43,937 nucleotides of DNA from Candidatus Woesearchaeota archaeon (lineage in GTDB: Archaea; Nanobdellota; Nanobdellia; SCGC-AAA011-G17; JACPNG01): NCBI GenBank assembly GCA_016203135.1, contig JACQNI010000006.1, positions 1 through 43,937 on the forward strand, in the 5' to 3' direction. Each line of letters begins with the position of its first letter. The first letter of the stretch is position 1. Below, in pieces: positions 1 to 6,809 of the stretch. The notes beneath the pieces are model-generated. The model was not told the DNA's origin. It did no database searches and saw only the letters and a list, made by a program, of their open reading frames with translations. A program made the translations under genes and the position numbers.

Positions 1-1
1 C

Positions 2-61
2 TTTATTATGGCAGCAAAAAGGAAAAGAAAAGCAAGCAGCGCAAAAAGAAAGAGAAGATAA
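2..61 (+). CDS. C-terminal end of a truncated gene or short basic peptide
   Basis: At the left edge one frame stays open from the first bases to a TAA ending at 61. It encodes a strongly basic tail, AAKRKRKASSAKRKRR. An in-frame ATG at 8 would give only 17 residues, so I read it as the lysine/arginine-rich C-terminus of a gene that begins outside the window. Such basic tails occur on nucleic-acid-binding proteins, but nothing upstream is visible to identify it. The adjacent gene on the other strand ends about 30 bp away, so the two would be convergent. Confidence 0.3.
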   Translation, partial: FIMAAKRKRKASSAKRKRR

Positions 62-91
62 TTCTTCTCAAATCTAATTTCTTTATTTTTT

Positions 92-691
92 TTATTTTAT
101 TCTTAATAATTTTCCTTGTTTTCCTGGATTTATAACCCTGCAATTCTTGACCCAATCAACCTTGCTATCGTTCTCATGAAAATGACCACAGACAGCAAGA
201 ATAGGATTTACTTCTTCGATAAATTTTCTTATGGACTTGTTTCCGCGATGCTCTTTTGACCAAGGTAAATAATCTACTGCTGTTCCATAAACAGGGGCAT
301 GAGTTATTAAAATAATTTTATCGTCTTTTTTAATTATTTTTTTGAATTTTTTTGCTAAGTTATCAAATTCTTTGTCTTCCATTGAAAAACCGCTGCCGCC
401 ATATCCTAAAAATAGAAATCCATTTTTTCTTATGAAATCCTTGTGAATATATTTAAGATTTTTAAACTTGCCACATAGCTTTTTGAGTTCATTGTCCATT
501 TCATGGTTTCCTGGAATTATCAATGTTTCTTTATTAAGGTTATTTAACTCATTCAGGAATTTATTTAGATTAGAGCTAAAATTAGAAATATCTCCGGCAC
601 ATATGATTAAATCAGCAAGCTTGGATTTTTCCTTTATTCTCTTTAAAGCTTGCAAGTTTTCATGAAGGTCAACGAACGCCAGGATTTTCAT
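92..691 (-). CDS. Calcineurin-like metallophosphoesterase
   Basis: A 199-residue single-domain metallophosphoesterase. The two-metal site is readable in order: D8-x-H10, GDI at 33-35, GNHE at 61-64, H131 in THAP, and GHFH at 169-172, then a conserved NPG near 188. This is the MJ0936/YfcE type of small phosphodiesterase, which hydrolyses phosphodiester bonds using Mn or Ni. The natural substrate cannot be told from sequence. There is no signal peptide or membrane segment, so it should be cytosolic. The ATG at 691 lies 25 bp from the centre of the TATA-like box at 712-720, which also faces the divergent MscS gene. The transcript is probably leaderless. Confidence 0.9.
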   Translation of the reverse strand: MKILAFVDLHENLQALKRIKEKSKLADLIICAGDISNFSSNLNKFLNELNNLNKETLIIPGNHEMDNELKKLCGKFKNLKYIHKDFIRKNGFLFLGYGGSGFSMEDKEFDNLAKKFKKIIKKDDKIILITHAPVYGTAVDYLPWSKEHRGNKSIRKFIEEVNPILAVCGHFHENDSKVDWVKNCRVINPGKQGKLLRIK

Positions 692-711
692 ATAATAATG
701 TTATAAGAAAG

Positions 712-720
712 TTTTTTATA
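712..720. promoter_or_regulatory. Shared TATA box of a divergent gene pair
   Basis: TTTTTTATA sits in the 51-bp gap between two divergent starts. Its centre (about 716) is 25 bp from the minus-strand ATG (691) and 27 bp from the plus-strand ATG (743). Both match the archaeal TATA-to-TSS spacing for leaderless transcripts, so one box may serve both genes. Confidence 0.5.
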
Positions 721-742
721 CTTAACTAGTAAGTCAAAAACT

Positions 743-1819
743 ATGGTTCTGATGAATATATTCTTAACAGACTTTGTAAAGGGATTGATACCATTTCAGA
801 ATATCTATCTGAGGGCATTAATAATATTTTTTTTAATCACCTTGTTTCTTTATATTGTGATATTTTTAATAGATAGAGTAGTAAAAACCTTATTTTTAAA
901 AACTAAAACAACACTTGACGATGAGTTGTTTTCTGCTGTGGAAAAGCCATTTTATGCAATAGCATTTCTTGCTGGTTTATGGTTTGGAATTGATGTACTT
1001 GGAATAAATCAATCTATTTTGATGCACATAAACAGATTATTAATGGCATTTATTTTATTTGTATTGTTTTTTCCTGTGCATAGGATTACAAACATACTGA
1101 TAAACTATTGGTTTGGAAAATATACAAGAAGGATAAGGATAACAGTAGATGAAAAATTACTTCCAGTTTTAAATAGAGCTGTTAAGATAATTTATTTTAT
1201 AATCTTTATCTTGTTTATACTAAGGCTTTATCAAGTTGATGTAGGCCCTTTACTTGCAAGCCTGGGAATTGCTGGATTGGCTGTTGGATTGGCTTTACAA
1301 GATACTTTAAAAAATATATTTTCTGGGGCTTCTATTATCTCTGATAAGTCTATCGGGCTTGGAGACAGAATAAAATTGGAGTCAGGAGAGTCTGGAATTG
1401 TTAGGGATATAGGATTAAGAACAACAAGAATAGAAACTCCTGACAAAGAAATAATTATAGTTCCAAATTCGCAGCTTGCAAACAATCGAGTTTTAAATTA
1501 TTCACTGCCAAATCTTAGGACAAGGGTTAATGTTGATGTTGATGTTGGATATGGGGTTGATATTGACAAGGTTAAGAAATTATTGCTGGATTGTGTTAAG
1601 GTTTTGGATAAAGATGCTGTTGATAATAGCAAGGATATAGGAATTTATTTCATGAAGATGGGGGAATTTTCATTGACTTTTAGGCTTGTTGTTCCAATAA
1701 ATGATGTTCATCATAAGTTTTCAATTGAATCAAAGCTGAAGGAAGAAATATATAAAAGACTTAGGAAATCCAAGATAGAAATCCCTTTTCCTACGAGAAC
1801 TATTTACGTTAAAAAGTAG
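743..1819 (+). CDS. mscS: MscS-family mechanosensitive ion channel
   Basis: A 358-residue small-conductance mechanosensitive channel, which releases solutes under hypo-osmotic shock. Hydrophobic helices lie at about 24-44, 70-85, 98-120 and 147-163. The pore-lining helix at 168-195 has the Gly/Ala-rich pattern of MscS TM3 (GIAGLAVGLALQDTLKN). The beta domain follows at 206-256 (GDRIKLESGESGIV, then PNSQLANNRVLNYS), then the alpha/beta C-terminal domain. The N-terminus carries extra helices relative to E. coli MscS, as in many archaeal members. The ATG at 743 is used because of the TATA spacing. An in-frame ATG at 752 is an alternative. Confidence 0.92.
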   Translation: MVLMNIFLTDFVKGLIPFQNIYLRALIIFFLITLFLYIVIFLIDRVVKTLFLKTKTTLDDELFSAVEKPFYAIAFLAGLWFGIDVLGINQSILMHINRLLMAFILFVLFFPVHRITNILINYWFGKYTRRIRITVDEKLLPVLNRAVKIIYFIIFILFILRLYQVDVGPLLASLGIAGLAVGLALQDTLKNIFSGASIISDKSIGLGDRIKLESGESGIVRDIGLRTTRIETPDKEIIIVPNSQLANNRVLNYSLPNLRTRVNVDVDVGYGVDIDKVKKLLLDCVKVLDKDAVDNSKDIGIYFMKMGEFSLTFRLVVPINDVHHKFSIESKLKEEIYKRLRKSKIEIPFPTRTIYVKK

Positions 1820-2600
1820 ATGCCTCTGAAAATTGAGTCTGTATTAACTGAAATTTACTTAATTTTTCTAAATCTTTACTAGATAATTTTCCATTTTTGA
1901 TTTTTACGTTAATAGCTCGTAAATATTTAGATACATTTAGAAATTCAACAACCTTTTTAGTTGATCTAAATCTTGTTGGAAAACCATAAATTTCAGTATC
2001 TTCAGGTTCAAAGTCTTTTATTCTATACAATTTAGTGCAATAGTTTGAAACAAATTTACAGAATTTATAAATTGATATTGGTTCTTCTGTAATTCCCTGA
2101 TACACCAGTAATTCAATATTGTCTGGTTTATTTCTTACTAATCCAATCATTGAAATAGGATTAGCATAATCAATTTTGAACCCTTTTAATTGAGTATTAT
2201 CTTCTTTTTCATATACTTTTCTTTCAAACTCGCTTGAAGAAGAATCCCTTAAATTTGTGTTAGCTATTCTTGCATTTAAATAATCAAAAATATCTCCATG
2301 TGATGGATGAAGATTTGATTTTGGAGGATGGAAATGTAAATGTATTAATCTGTAGAATAGGTAGGGTATGTGGTATCCGCTGTTTGGTTCATGTTTATGA
2401 CCTATAATCATATCTGAAGACGCTGTACGTTCTTCTCCTAAAACAGCCTTATTAACATAAGGTTGTGAAAAGGATTCATCTGTATAAACACTAAATCCAG
2501 ACTCTTTGTTATGTTCATAAGACAGGCTTGCAGCTCTATGAATTTCTCTAAGAAAATCCTCTCCACTTACTATATCTACTAACTTTATTTTCTTAGTCAT
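1809..2600 (-). CDS. Putative JAMM-like metalloprotease (unknown family)
   Basis: A 263-residue protein that I do not recognise as a whole. Residues around 88-105 read HLHFHPPKSNLHPSHGD. This resembles the JAB1/MPN metal motif H-x-H-x7-S-x-x-D but has eight instead of seven residues between the second His and Ser. An upstream acidic stretch (LGEERTASS) could supply the catalytic Glu. JAMM enzymes are deubiquitinase-like or RadC-like metalloproteases. The rest is hydrophilic with no membrane segment. The frame extends to a TTG at 2618, but the ATG at 2600 is 27 bp from the TATA palindrome at 2621-2634 and is the better start. The 3' end overlaps the convergent mscS by 11 bp. Confidence 0.6.
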   Translation of the reverse strand: MTKKIKLVDIVSGEDFLREIHRAASLSYEHNKESGFSVYTDESFSQPYVNKAVLGEERTASSDMIIGHKHEPNSGYHIPYLFYRLIHLHFHPPKSNLHPSHGDIFDYLNARIANTNLRDSSSSEFERKVYEKEDNTQLKGFKIDYANPISMIGLVRNKPDNIELLVYQGITEEPISIYKFCKFVSNYCTKLYRIKDFEPEDTEIYGFPTRFRSTKKVVEFLNVSKYLRAINVKIKNGKLSSKDLEKLSKFQLIQTQFSEASTF

Positions 2601-2620
2601 AAAATAATAGCTAAACAATA

Positions 2621-2634
2621 AAATTTATAAATTT
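2621..2634. promoter_or_regulatory. Palindromic TATA box between divergent genes
   Basis: AAATTTATAAATTT is a perfect 14-bp palindrome between the starts at 2600 (minus) and 2667 (plus). Its centre is 27 bp from the minus start, ideal for a leaderless transcript. It is 39 bp from the plus-strand ATG, so the plus gene would have a short leader or use the neighbouring TTTATTCTT. Confidence 0.5.
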
Positions 2635-2666
2635 ATTCTTATTAGTTAGTGGTATTAAATGTAAAA

Positions 2667-3041
2667 ATGGTAGACTATCCGCTTGTGAATTGGCCTGAGA
2701 AATCAGGAGGTTATAAAGTAGTTCAATTTGATAGTGATGAGTATCCATATCTAAGATTTTCTATAAAATCTAAAGAATTTACAGATTTTCATCAATTTAT
2801 TCTAGAGAGATTTGCTAGAGAAATTGGTGTGGAATGTACAAAAATTTCTGGTCTATATGGATTAATACCCGCATTACCAACCAATGTTCCTTATAGAATG
2901 ATTGGAGCTGGAATATGTGATTTAAATCTTGAAAAACATATTGCTACTTTTGGTGGAAACAGTCGTGATTATACAATTGGAATAAATCAAGACCATCTAC
3001 AAAGATTTATGATGAAATTTCCTGAATGGCAAATCAGATGA
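2667..3041 (+). CDS. Hypothetical protein
   Basis: A 124-residue protein of unknown function starting MVDYPLVNWPEKSGG. It is soluble, without Cys clusters or repeats. The C-terminal half is rich in Gly/Ile (MIGAGICDLNLEKHIATFGG), suggesting a compact alpha/beta fold. The frame is open back to a GTG at 2649, but the ATG at 2667 has better spacing to the upstream TATA region. It is divergent from the JAMM-like gene and 115 bp upstream of the HD hydrolase on the same strand, so the three may form an accessory group. I cannot assign a role. Confidence 0.6.
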   Translation: MVDYPLVNWPEKSGGYKVVQFDSDEYPYLRFSIKSKEFTDFHQFILERFAREIGVECTKISGLYGLIPALPTNVPYRMIGAGICDLNLEKHIATFGGNSRDYTIGINQDHLQRFMMKFPEWQIR

Positions 3042-3070
3042 TTTCTTCTGGTATTGCTGAAAAAAATGAA

Positions 3071-3120
3071 GGTAATTCCAAATTATTTTAAGGAATATTT
3101 ATAAATTTGATGGTATTACC
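3071..3120 (+). promoter_or_regulatory. Inverted repeat bracketing a TATA-like box upstream of the HD gene
   Basis: GGTAATTCC at 3071-3079 and GGTATTACC at 3112-3120 form an inverted repeat with 8 of 9 matches. They flank TTTATAAATTTG at 3098-3109. This layout fits an operator over a promoter for the HD gene at 3157. A transcript from it would have a leader of roughly 25 nt. Confidence 0.3.
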
Positions 3121-3156
3121 GACATAATAAAAGATTTTATCAGAACTTAAGATAAA

Positions 3157-3987
3157 ATGGAAATAAGATTTGCTGCATTATGGAATAGGATTGGAGCAAA
3201 AGAAGCTCATGAAGAAAAATTTGCTAAATTAGTTTCTATGTATTCAGAACCTCAAAGATTTTACCATAATATGGATCATGTTAAAAACTTGCTAGTGGAG
3301 TTAGATTCTGTAAAAAATCCATTTGGACTTCAACCTGATTTAGTTGAATTAGCGATTTGGTATCATGATGCTATTTACAACACTCGGGCTAAAGACAATG
3401 AAGAAAGAAGTGCACAATTGGCTTATGATGTTTGTATATCTGCTCAACTCCCAGAAACATTAGGTAAAAGAGTAAAAAACTTAATATTAGCAACTAAGCA
3501 TGATGTAGTTCCTAATGGAATAGATGCAAGAGTTTTGATAGATATTGATTTATCAATACTTGGAAAATCTCCTCAAGAATTTGATGAATATGAAAAAAAT
3601 ATTAGAAAAGAATACTCTTGGGTTCCTGAAGATAAATATAGAGAAGGAAGAAGTGCAATACTTAAAAGGTTTTTAGATAGAAGTGAGATATATTTAACTG
3701 ATTTTTTTAGGAGCAAATATGAAATACAAGCACGTGAAAATATCATTCATTCAATGAAAAAGCTGGAGAATAGTTCTACAGGAAGCTTGGAATCTAAATT
3801 GAGATTATCTGAGAGAGATATGAAGGATCTTCCAGAAGCAAGCATATTTAGCCATTGGTTAGAAGACGATACCAAAGAAAAACCTTATCCTGAAGCAGGC
3901 ATTGGATTATTCAGTAACTATGTGGAATCTTGTGAAAAAAAAGATCTTCCAGAAGCAAGTATATTTAGCCATTGGTCAGATGATTAA
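3157..3987 (+). CDS. HD-superfamily metal-dependent phosphohydrolase with repeated tail
   Basis: A 276-residue protein. The first ~200 residues match the predicted metal-dependent HD phosphohydrolases of the COG4339 type: YHNMDHV near 37-43, the HD pair in WYHDAIYN near 68-75, and a later D in DIDLSILG near 128-135. Family members hydrolyse phosphate esters, often of nucleotides, but no substrate is known here. The C-terminal ~75 residues are unusual. The 12-residue motif KDLPEASIFSHW occurs twice (bases 3823-3858 and 3940-3975), nearly identical at the DNA level, with a degenerate third form (PYPEAGIGLFSNY) between. Such a tail could be a binding or targeting peptide. That role is inferred only from the repetition. 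Confidence 0.75.
   Translation: MEIRFAALWNRIGAKEAHEEKFAKLVSMYSEPQRFYHNMDHVKNLLVELDSVKNPFGLQPDLVELAIWYHDAIYNTRAKDNEERSAQLAYDVCISAQLPETLGKRVKNLILATKHDVVPNGIDARVLIDIDLSILGKSPQEFDEYEKNIRKEYSWVPEDKYREGRSAILKRFLDRSEIYLTDFFRSKYEIQARENIIHSMKKLENSSTGSLESKLRLSERDMKDLPEASIFSHWLEDDTKEKPYPEAGIGLFSNYVESCEKKDLPEASIFSHWSDD
3823..3975 (+). repeat. Two near-identical 36-bp in-frame repeats
   Basis: The units at 3823-3858 and 3940-3975 differ at 2 of 36 bases, both synonymous. Each encodes KDLPEASIFSHW at the end of the HD hydrolase. High DNA identity with conserved frame points to recent duplication, gene conversion or strong constraint on the peptide. Confidence 0.8.
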
Positions 3988-4102
3988 TTTTTCTAAATTC
4001 TTTGTTGGTGTCCACTTTCTATTTTATGGTTTTTGAAAATTACATTTAAAATTAATCTAGAGATCCCGGTTTGCAAATTCTTTTATCTTTAAATGTTGAA
4101 TC

Positions 4103-4123
4103 AAGAAAAAAAATAGAAAAATT
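4103..4123 (-). terminator. Poly-U type terminator downstream of micro-ORFs
   Basis: Read on the minus strand this stretch is AATTTTTCTATTTTTTTTCTT, a run of U with few interruptions and no strong hairpin before it. This is the usual form of archaeal intrinsic terminators. It lies about 40 bp past the stop codon of the second micro-ORF. Confidence 0.4.
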
Positions 4124-4161
4124 ATTCTGCAAGGCTTTGAGGAATATAAAAGTAAATGTCT

Positions 4162-4266
4162 TTATTCTAAATATCCTACCATGAATGCCTCTTCCCATGC
4201 AGCCAATTCATCGTCTTCAACCATCTCTTGAAGCAACTCCTCCATGTAAACATCATTTTCTCTCAT
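4162..4266 (-). CDS. Acidic 34-residue micro-protein
   Basis: The ATG at 4266 opens 34 codons ending in TAA. The product starts MRENDVYMEELLQEMVEDD and ends AAWEEAFMVGYLE. It contains 12 Asp/Glu against one Arg and is likely helical. The strongest support is the ribosome site: GAGGTGAT lies 5 nt before the ATG and matches the archaeal 16S anti-SD. Its start lies inside the upstream micro-ORF with a 14-nt overlap in another frame, an arrangement typical of translational coupling. I do not recognise the family. Roles such as a partner of the basic peptide, an adaptor or an antitoxin-like protein are speculation. Confidence 0.6.
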   Translation of the reverse strand: MRENDVYMEELLQEMVEDDELAAWEEAFMVGYLE

Positions 4267-4345
4267 TTTTATCACCTCTTTTTAATGGTAGATTTACTAA
4301 TGTTTTGCTCAGCAATGAGCTTATTGTCTTCATGCTTGTATCCAT
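4253..4345 (-). CDS. Basic 30-residue micro-protein
   Basis: The ATG at 4345 follows AAAGGAGGTG with a 6-nt spacer, one of the strongest Shine-Dalgarno sites in this window, where most genes appear leaderless. The peptide begins MDTSMKTISSLLSKTLVNLP and ends KRGDKNERK. It has a short amphipathic or hydrophobic middle and a basic end. The last 14 nt overlap the start of the acidic micro-ORF, whose SD lies inside this gene, so the two are probably translated together. No homolog comes to mind. An alternative is a short leader ORF that only regulates the second gene. Confidence 0.5.
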   Translation of the reverse strand: MDTSMKTISSLLSKTLVNLPLKRGDKNERK

Positions 4346-4465
4346 ATCATCCACCTCCTTTGATATGTTCTAGGATAGAGCTCACGCTATATTCATTCAA
4401 CTATTAGCTCTATGCCAAGAATTTTCTTAACTCTTAATATTCATAGGAAAATTTATTTATAAATC
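4346..4465 (-). promoter_or_regulatory. Promoter and structured 5' leader of the micro-ORF pair
   Basis: On the minus strand a TATA box (GATTTATAAATAAAT, around 4452-4466) would start transcription near 4430, leaving about 85 nt before the first ATG. The leader holds a perfect 8-bp inverted repeat, ATAGAGCT (4375-4382) with AGCTCTAT (4406-4413), around a 23-nt loop, just upstream of the SD. A structured leader is unusual here and may be a regulatory RNA element. Together with the micro-ORFs and terminator it accounts for the otherwise gene-less 3988-4517 stretch. I see nothing else between 3988 and 4100. Confidence 0.4.
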
Positions 4466-4517
4466 CTGCGGGTATGTTGTCGCGAGTGTCGTCTAGGAAT
4501 ATACTAGAAAATATACT

Positions 4518-5585
4518 TTAGAATTCAACTAATTTTTTATCAACACACCTTAAATTATAGGTTTTTCCACCTTTTTTAGAAATAACTTCGTCTAAAAAAA
4601 TAACCTTATTCTTTGCCAATTCCTTTATCTTTCTTTGAAATGTTCTAATACTTTTATCATTTTTTTTCTTGTATTCTTCATATATTTCTAAAATATCTTT
4701 ATTTACATTGTTTTTAATAAGCTCAACGATTTCTTTTTCTTCTTCATCCAGTTCTAATGGAATTTTTATCTTGTAGTTTTTCAGCCTTGATACTGCTTCT
4801 TGTGAATGCTCTAAAGTTATTTTTTTTGATGATTTTTCTTCTGCAATGTTTCCTGACTCTTGTAATAAAAAAAGTCCTGTTCTTATGTCTTGAACTTCAT
4901 GGCTTTTTTTAGCAATAACCTCAAACGCATCCTGAGAAAATGCATCTTTTACAAATGCATATTTTTTCCTTTCATTAAGGATATCCTTTGTCTGCTCATA
5001 ATTATATGGCTTAAATTCCAGTTCAGACAATGAAAGCCTTGATTTTAATCTTGCATCTAAGCCGATTAAAAATTTTTTATCATTGGTTATGAAAAAAATG
5101 CATTTTCTGTAGATATCTTCAAGTAAATTGTATATGGTTTGAAAATCACTTAATTTATCTACTTCGTCTAGGACTATGACTGCAGATTTTTTATTCAATC
5201 TTGTTTTAATTTCTTCAAATAATTCATCTGTGCCTTTGTTATGGGTAAATTTATAGCCTAATTGATGGCATATCTCTATTGCCATCTTATGGGAGGTATC
5301 CTTTTTCCAGCAGTTTATGTAAATTGTTTCTATCTCATCTGTTTTTTCATTCAATTCATTCAATACATGAATTAAGCTCACTGTTTTTCCTATTCCTGGC
5401 TGTCCGAAAATAAAAAGATTTTTTCCAGATCTTTTTTCAAACAATGGTTTTATGCAAGAGGCTATGAAATGCTGCTGATTTTCCCTATGAGGAACAAGCT
5501 TTGGCTGATAATCATATGATAACATATGTTCATTAAGAAATAAAGATTCATTGTTTATTGAAAAGTCCTTAAATAGATTGCCCAT
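4518..5585 (-). CDS. cdc6: Cdc6/Orc1 replication initiator ATPase
   Basis: A 355-residue AAA+ initiator that binds origin DNA and loads MCM. Walker A is GQPGIGKT at 61-68, Walker B VLDEVD at 138-143, sensor 1 FFITND near 164, the arginine-containing box DARLKSRL at 177-184, and sensor 2 VQDIRTG around R235. The last ~75 residues form the winged-helix DNA-binding domain. The length is slightly below the usual ~400. It starts with ATG (MGNLFKDF), and the 128-bp gap upstream is a candidate origin. The nearby GTPase/DUF2073/Zn-ribbon operon supports an oriC neighbourhood. I cannot tell Orc1-1 from other paralogs by eye. Confidence 0.92.
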   Translation of the reverse strand: MGNLFKDFSINNESLFLNEHMLSYDYQPKLVPHRENQQHFIASCIKPLFEKRSGKNLFIFGQPGIGKTVSLIHVLNELNEKTDEIETIYINCWKKDTSHKMAIEICHQLGYKFTHNKGTDELFEEIKTRLNKKSAVIVLDEVDKLSDFQTIYNLLEDIYRKCIFFITNDKKFLIGLDARLKSRLSLSELEFKPYNYEQTKDILNERKKYAFVKDAFSQDAFEVIAKKSHEVQDIRTGLFLLQESGNIAEEKSSKKITLEHSQEAVSRLKNYKIKIPLELDEEEKEIVELIKNNVNKDILEIYEEYKKKNDKSIRTFQRKIKELAKNKVIFLDEVISKKGGKTYNLRCVDKKLVEF

Positions 5586-5713
5586 AATGGCATTGATATT
5601 ATAATATTTTTAATGTTTTCTATTTATTCTAGACTAGGTTTCTCCTGATGGGGAATTGATTTTTAGTGAAGCGTTGTGAAGTAAAAATTGGCGAAGAGTT
5701 GGACGTTAACATA
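5586..5713. other. Candidate replication origin region (intergenic, upstream of cdc6)
   Basis: A 128-bp AT-rich gap between cdc6 and its upstream neighbour. It contains a G-run element GTTTCTCCTGATGGGGAA (5638-5655) that faintly recalls the ORB layout (GTTTC plus a G-string). It also holds the direct repeat GTGAAG-CGTT-GTGAAG (5665-5680) and AT stretches near the gene start. Archaeal origins commonly lie directly upstream of cdc6. The motif match is weak, so position is the main evidence. Confidence 0.3.
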
Positions 5714-6115
5714 TTAAGAATTACCAGATAGTTTTGCTTCTTGTACCATTCTATTCCATTCTCTTGGAGAGTAATGTCCCACCTTTTTTAAAGCTGATCT
5801 TTGTGCATTTAGAGGTATGACCTGCCGTGGTCCACTAATCCTAGATTCTCCAAATTGTTTGTAAGTTTCATTGAGATAATAAATAGTATCAGGTGTTTCA
5901 TGAGGATCGGCTCGAACAAAATATGAGAGTGGGACTATAGGGATTCCAATCACTCCATTTTGGTCCAATCTAATATACATATACCTAATATTATCAAGTT
6001 CAACAATGTCGCCTGGAGCAAGTCCATTCCATTTATTTTCTCTTATATATCTTCGTAATTTTATATGGTTTCTTACTTCTCCAACAACTTTATCAATTAT
6101 ATTATCTAGGTTCAT
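5714..6115 (-). CDS. Hypothetical protein
   Basis: A 133-residue soluble protein of unknown function. It opens with an amphipathic stretch (MNLDNIIDKVVGEVRNHIKLRRYIRENKW), followed by a beta-rich region (GDIVELDNIRYMYIRLDQ and VIGIPIVPLSY) and a polar tail (YSPREWNRMVQEAK). Its ATG overlaps the stop of the upstream membrane protein by 4 bp, so the two are co-translated and probably act together. Because the partner resembles the extracytoplasmic domain of anti-sigma-K proteins, this cytosolic gene could be its regulatory partner. It shows no helix-turn-helix or other DNA-binding motif that I can see. Confidence 0.6.
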   Translation of the reverse strand: MNLDNIIDKVVGEVRNHIKLRRYIRENKWNGLAPGDIVELDNIRYMYIRLDQNGVIGIPIVPLSYFVRADPHETPDTIYYLNETYKQFGESRISGPRQVIPLNAQRSALKKVGHYSPREWNRMVQEAKLSGNS

Positions 6116-6726
6116 TTTACAAGAGGTTTTAATGCAACAATCTTGCTTTCTTCAACTTTACCTGCTAATATTACATTATCAGAAGGAGTGAAATCATTTG
6201 CTGGCTCTTTACTTTCTATGGTTATGACTATCCTGTAATCTCTACTTGAATCTAATAGGTTTACAGGCCAGTCAACTTCATCATTGCTGCCTATTTGGGC
6301 AAATTTAGCAGAGAAAGGATCATCGCTTATCACTTTATTATCTTGATCTACAATATAACCGTTTTCATCTATATTAAATTTACCAGTGCTTATCTTTGCA
6401 ATAGCTTCATCGTCTTTAAATTCAACTATCCAGCCTTCATATAGATTATTAGATAATGGCTTTAGGCCTTCAAAACCAAGGATTATTAAATCATTTTTGT
6501 CATCATTACTGCTTGTTATTGTTGCAAAACCTAATATGCCTTCTAGACTGAATTCTTCTTTTGTCTCAGTAACTTTTTCTATAGGGTTTACTGGAATTTC
6601 TTGAACTGAGCTTGAAGTTATACTTTTAAAACTTATATTATCTGAAGCAATAAAGTAACCAACGACTAGACCTATTATTAGGAAAAGTATAGAATATTTA
6701 AATCTAAGCTTGTTTATCAGTCTCAT
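6112..6726 (-). CDS. Membrane-anchored anti-sigma-K (RskA C-terminal)-like protein
   Basis: A 204-residue protein with one N-terminal membrane helix (about 11-28) and an outer domain. The domain's pattern LYEGWIVEF, then ISTGKFNIDENGY, then VITIES and NVILAGKV matches the order of conserved blocks in the RskA C-terminal domain (y..Wlv, G.f..d..G, vTvE, vvLaG). In bacteria that domain senses signals for a sigma factor, which archaea lack, so here it may be only a secreted beta-sandwich. It overlaps the next gene by 4 bp. A palindromic TATA box (GTTTATATATAAAC at 6747-6760) sits 27 bp upstream, so the pair has its own promoter. Confidence 0.55.
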   Translation of the reverse strand: MRLINKLRFKYSILFLIIGLVVGYFIASDNISFKSITSSSVQEIPVNPIEKVTETKEEFSLEGILGFATITSSNDDKNDLIILGFEGLKPLSNNLYEGWIVEFKDDEAIAKISTGKFNIDENGYIVDQDNKVISDDPFSAKFAQIGSNDEVDWPVNLLDSSRDYRIVITIESKEPANDFTPSDNVILAGKVEESKIVALKPLVK

Positions 6727-6746
6727 TTTTTAATATAATTGAGAGA

Positions 6747-6760
6747 GTTTATATATAAAC
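6747..6760 (-). promoter_or_regulatory. TATA box for the RskA-like gene
   Basis: GTTTATATATAAAC, a perfect 14-bp palindrome centred 27 bp upstream of the minus-strand ATG at 6726. The spacing fits leaderless transcription. No gene starts at the matching distance on the other strand. Confidence 0.5.
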
Positions 6761-6809
6761 TTTTATCTGTTTTATAATGATTATCACATTACCTTGATTA
6801 AAGAATATA

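Noticed and set aside
4050-4100. tRNA-like T-arm (CCCGGTTTGCAAATTC)
   Set aside because: No matching acceptor, D or anticodon arms within 100 bp on either strand.
5636-5658. Exact ORB origin motif upstream of cdc6
   Set aside because: The GTTTC and GGGG parts are present but the central dyad and spacing do not match the ORB consensus. Kept only as a weak origin hint.
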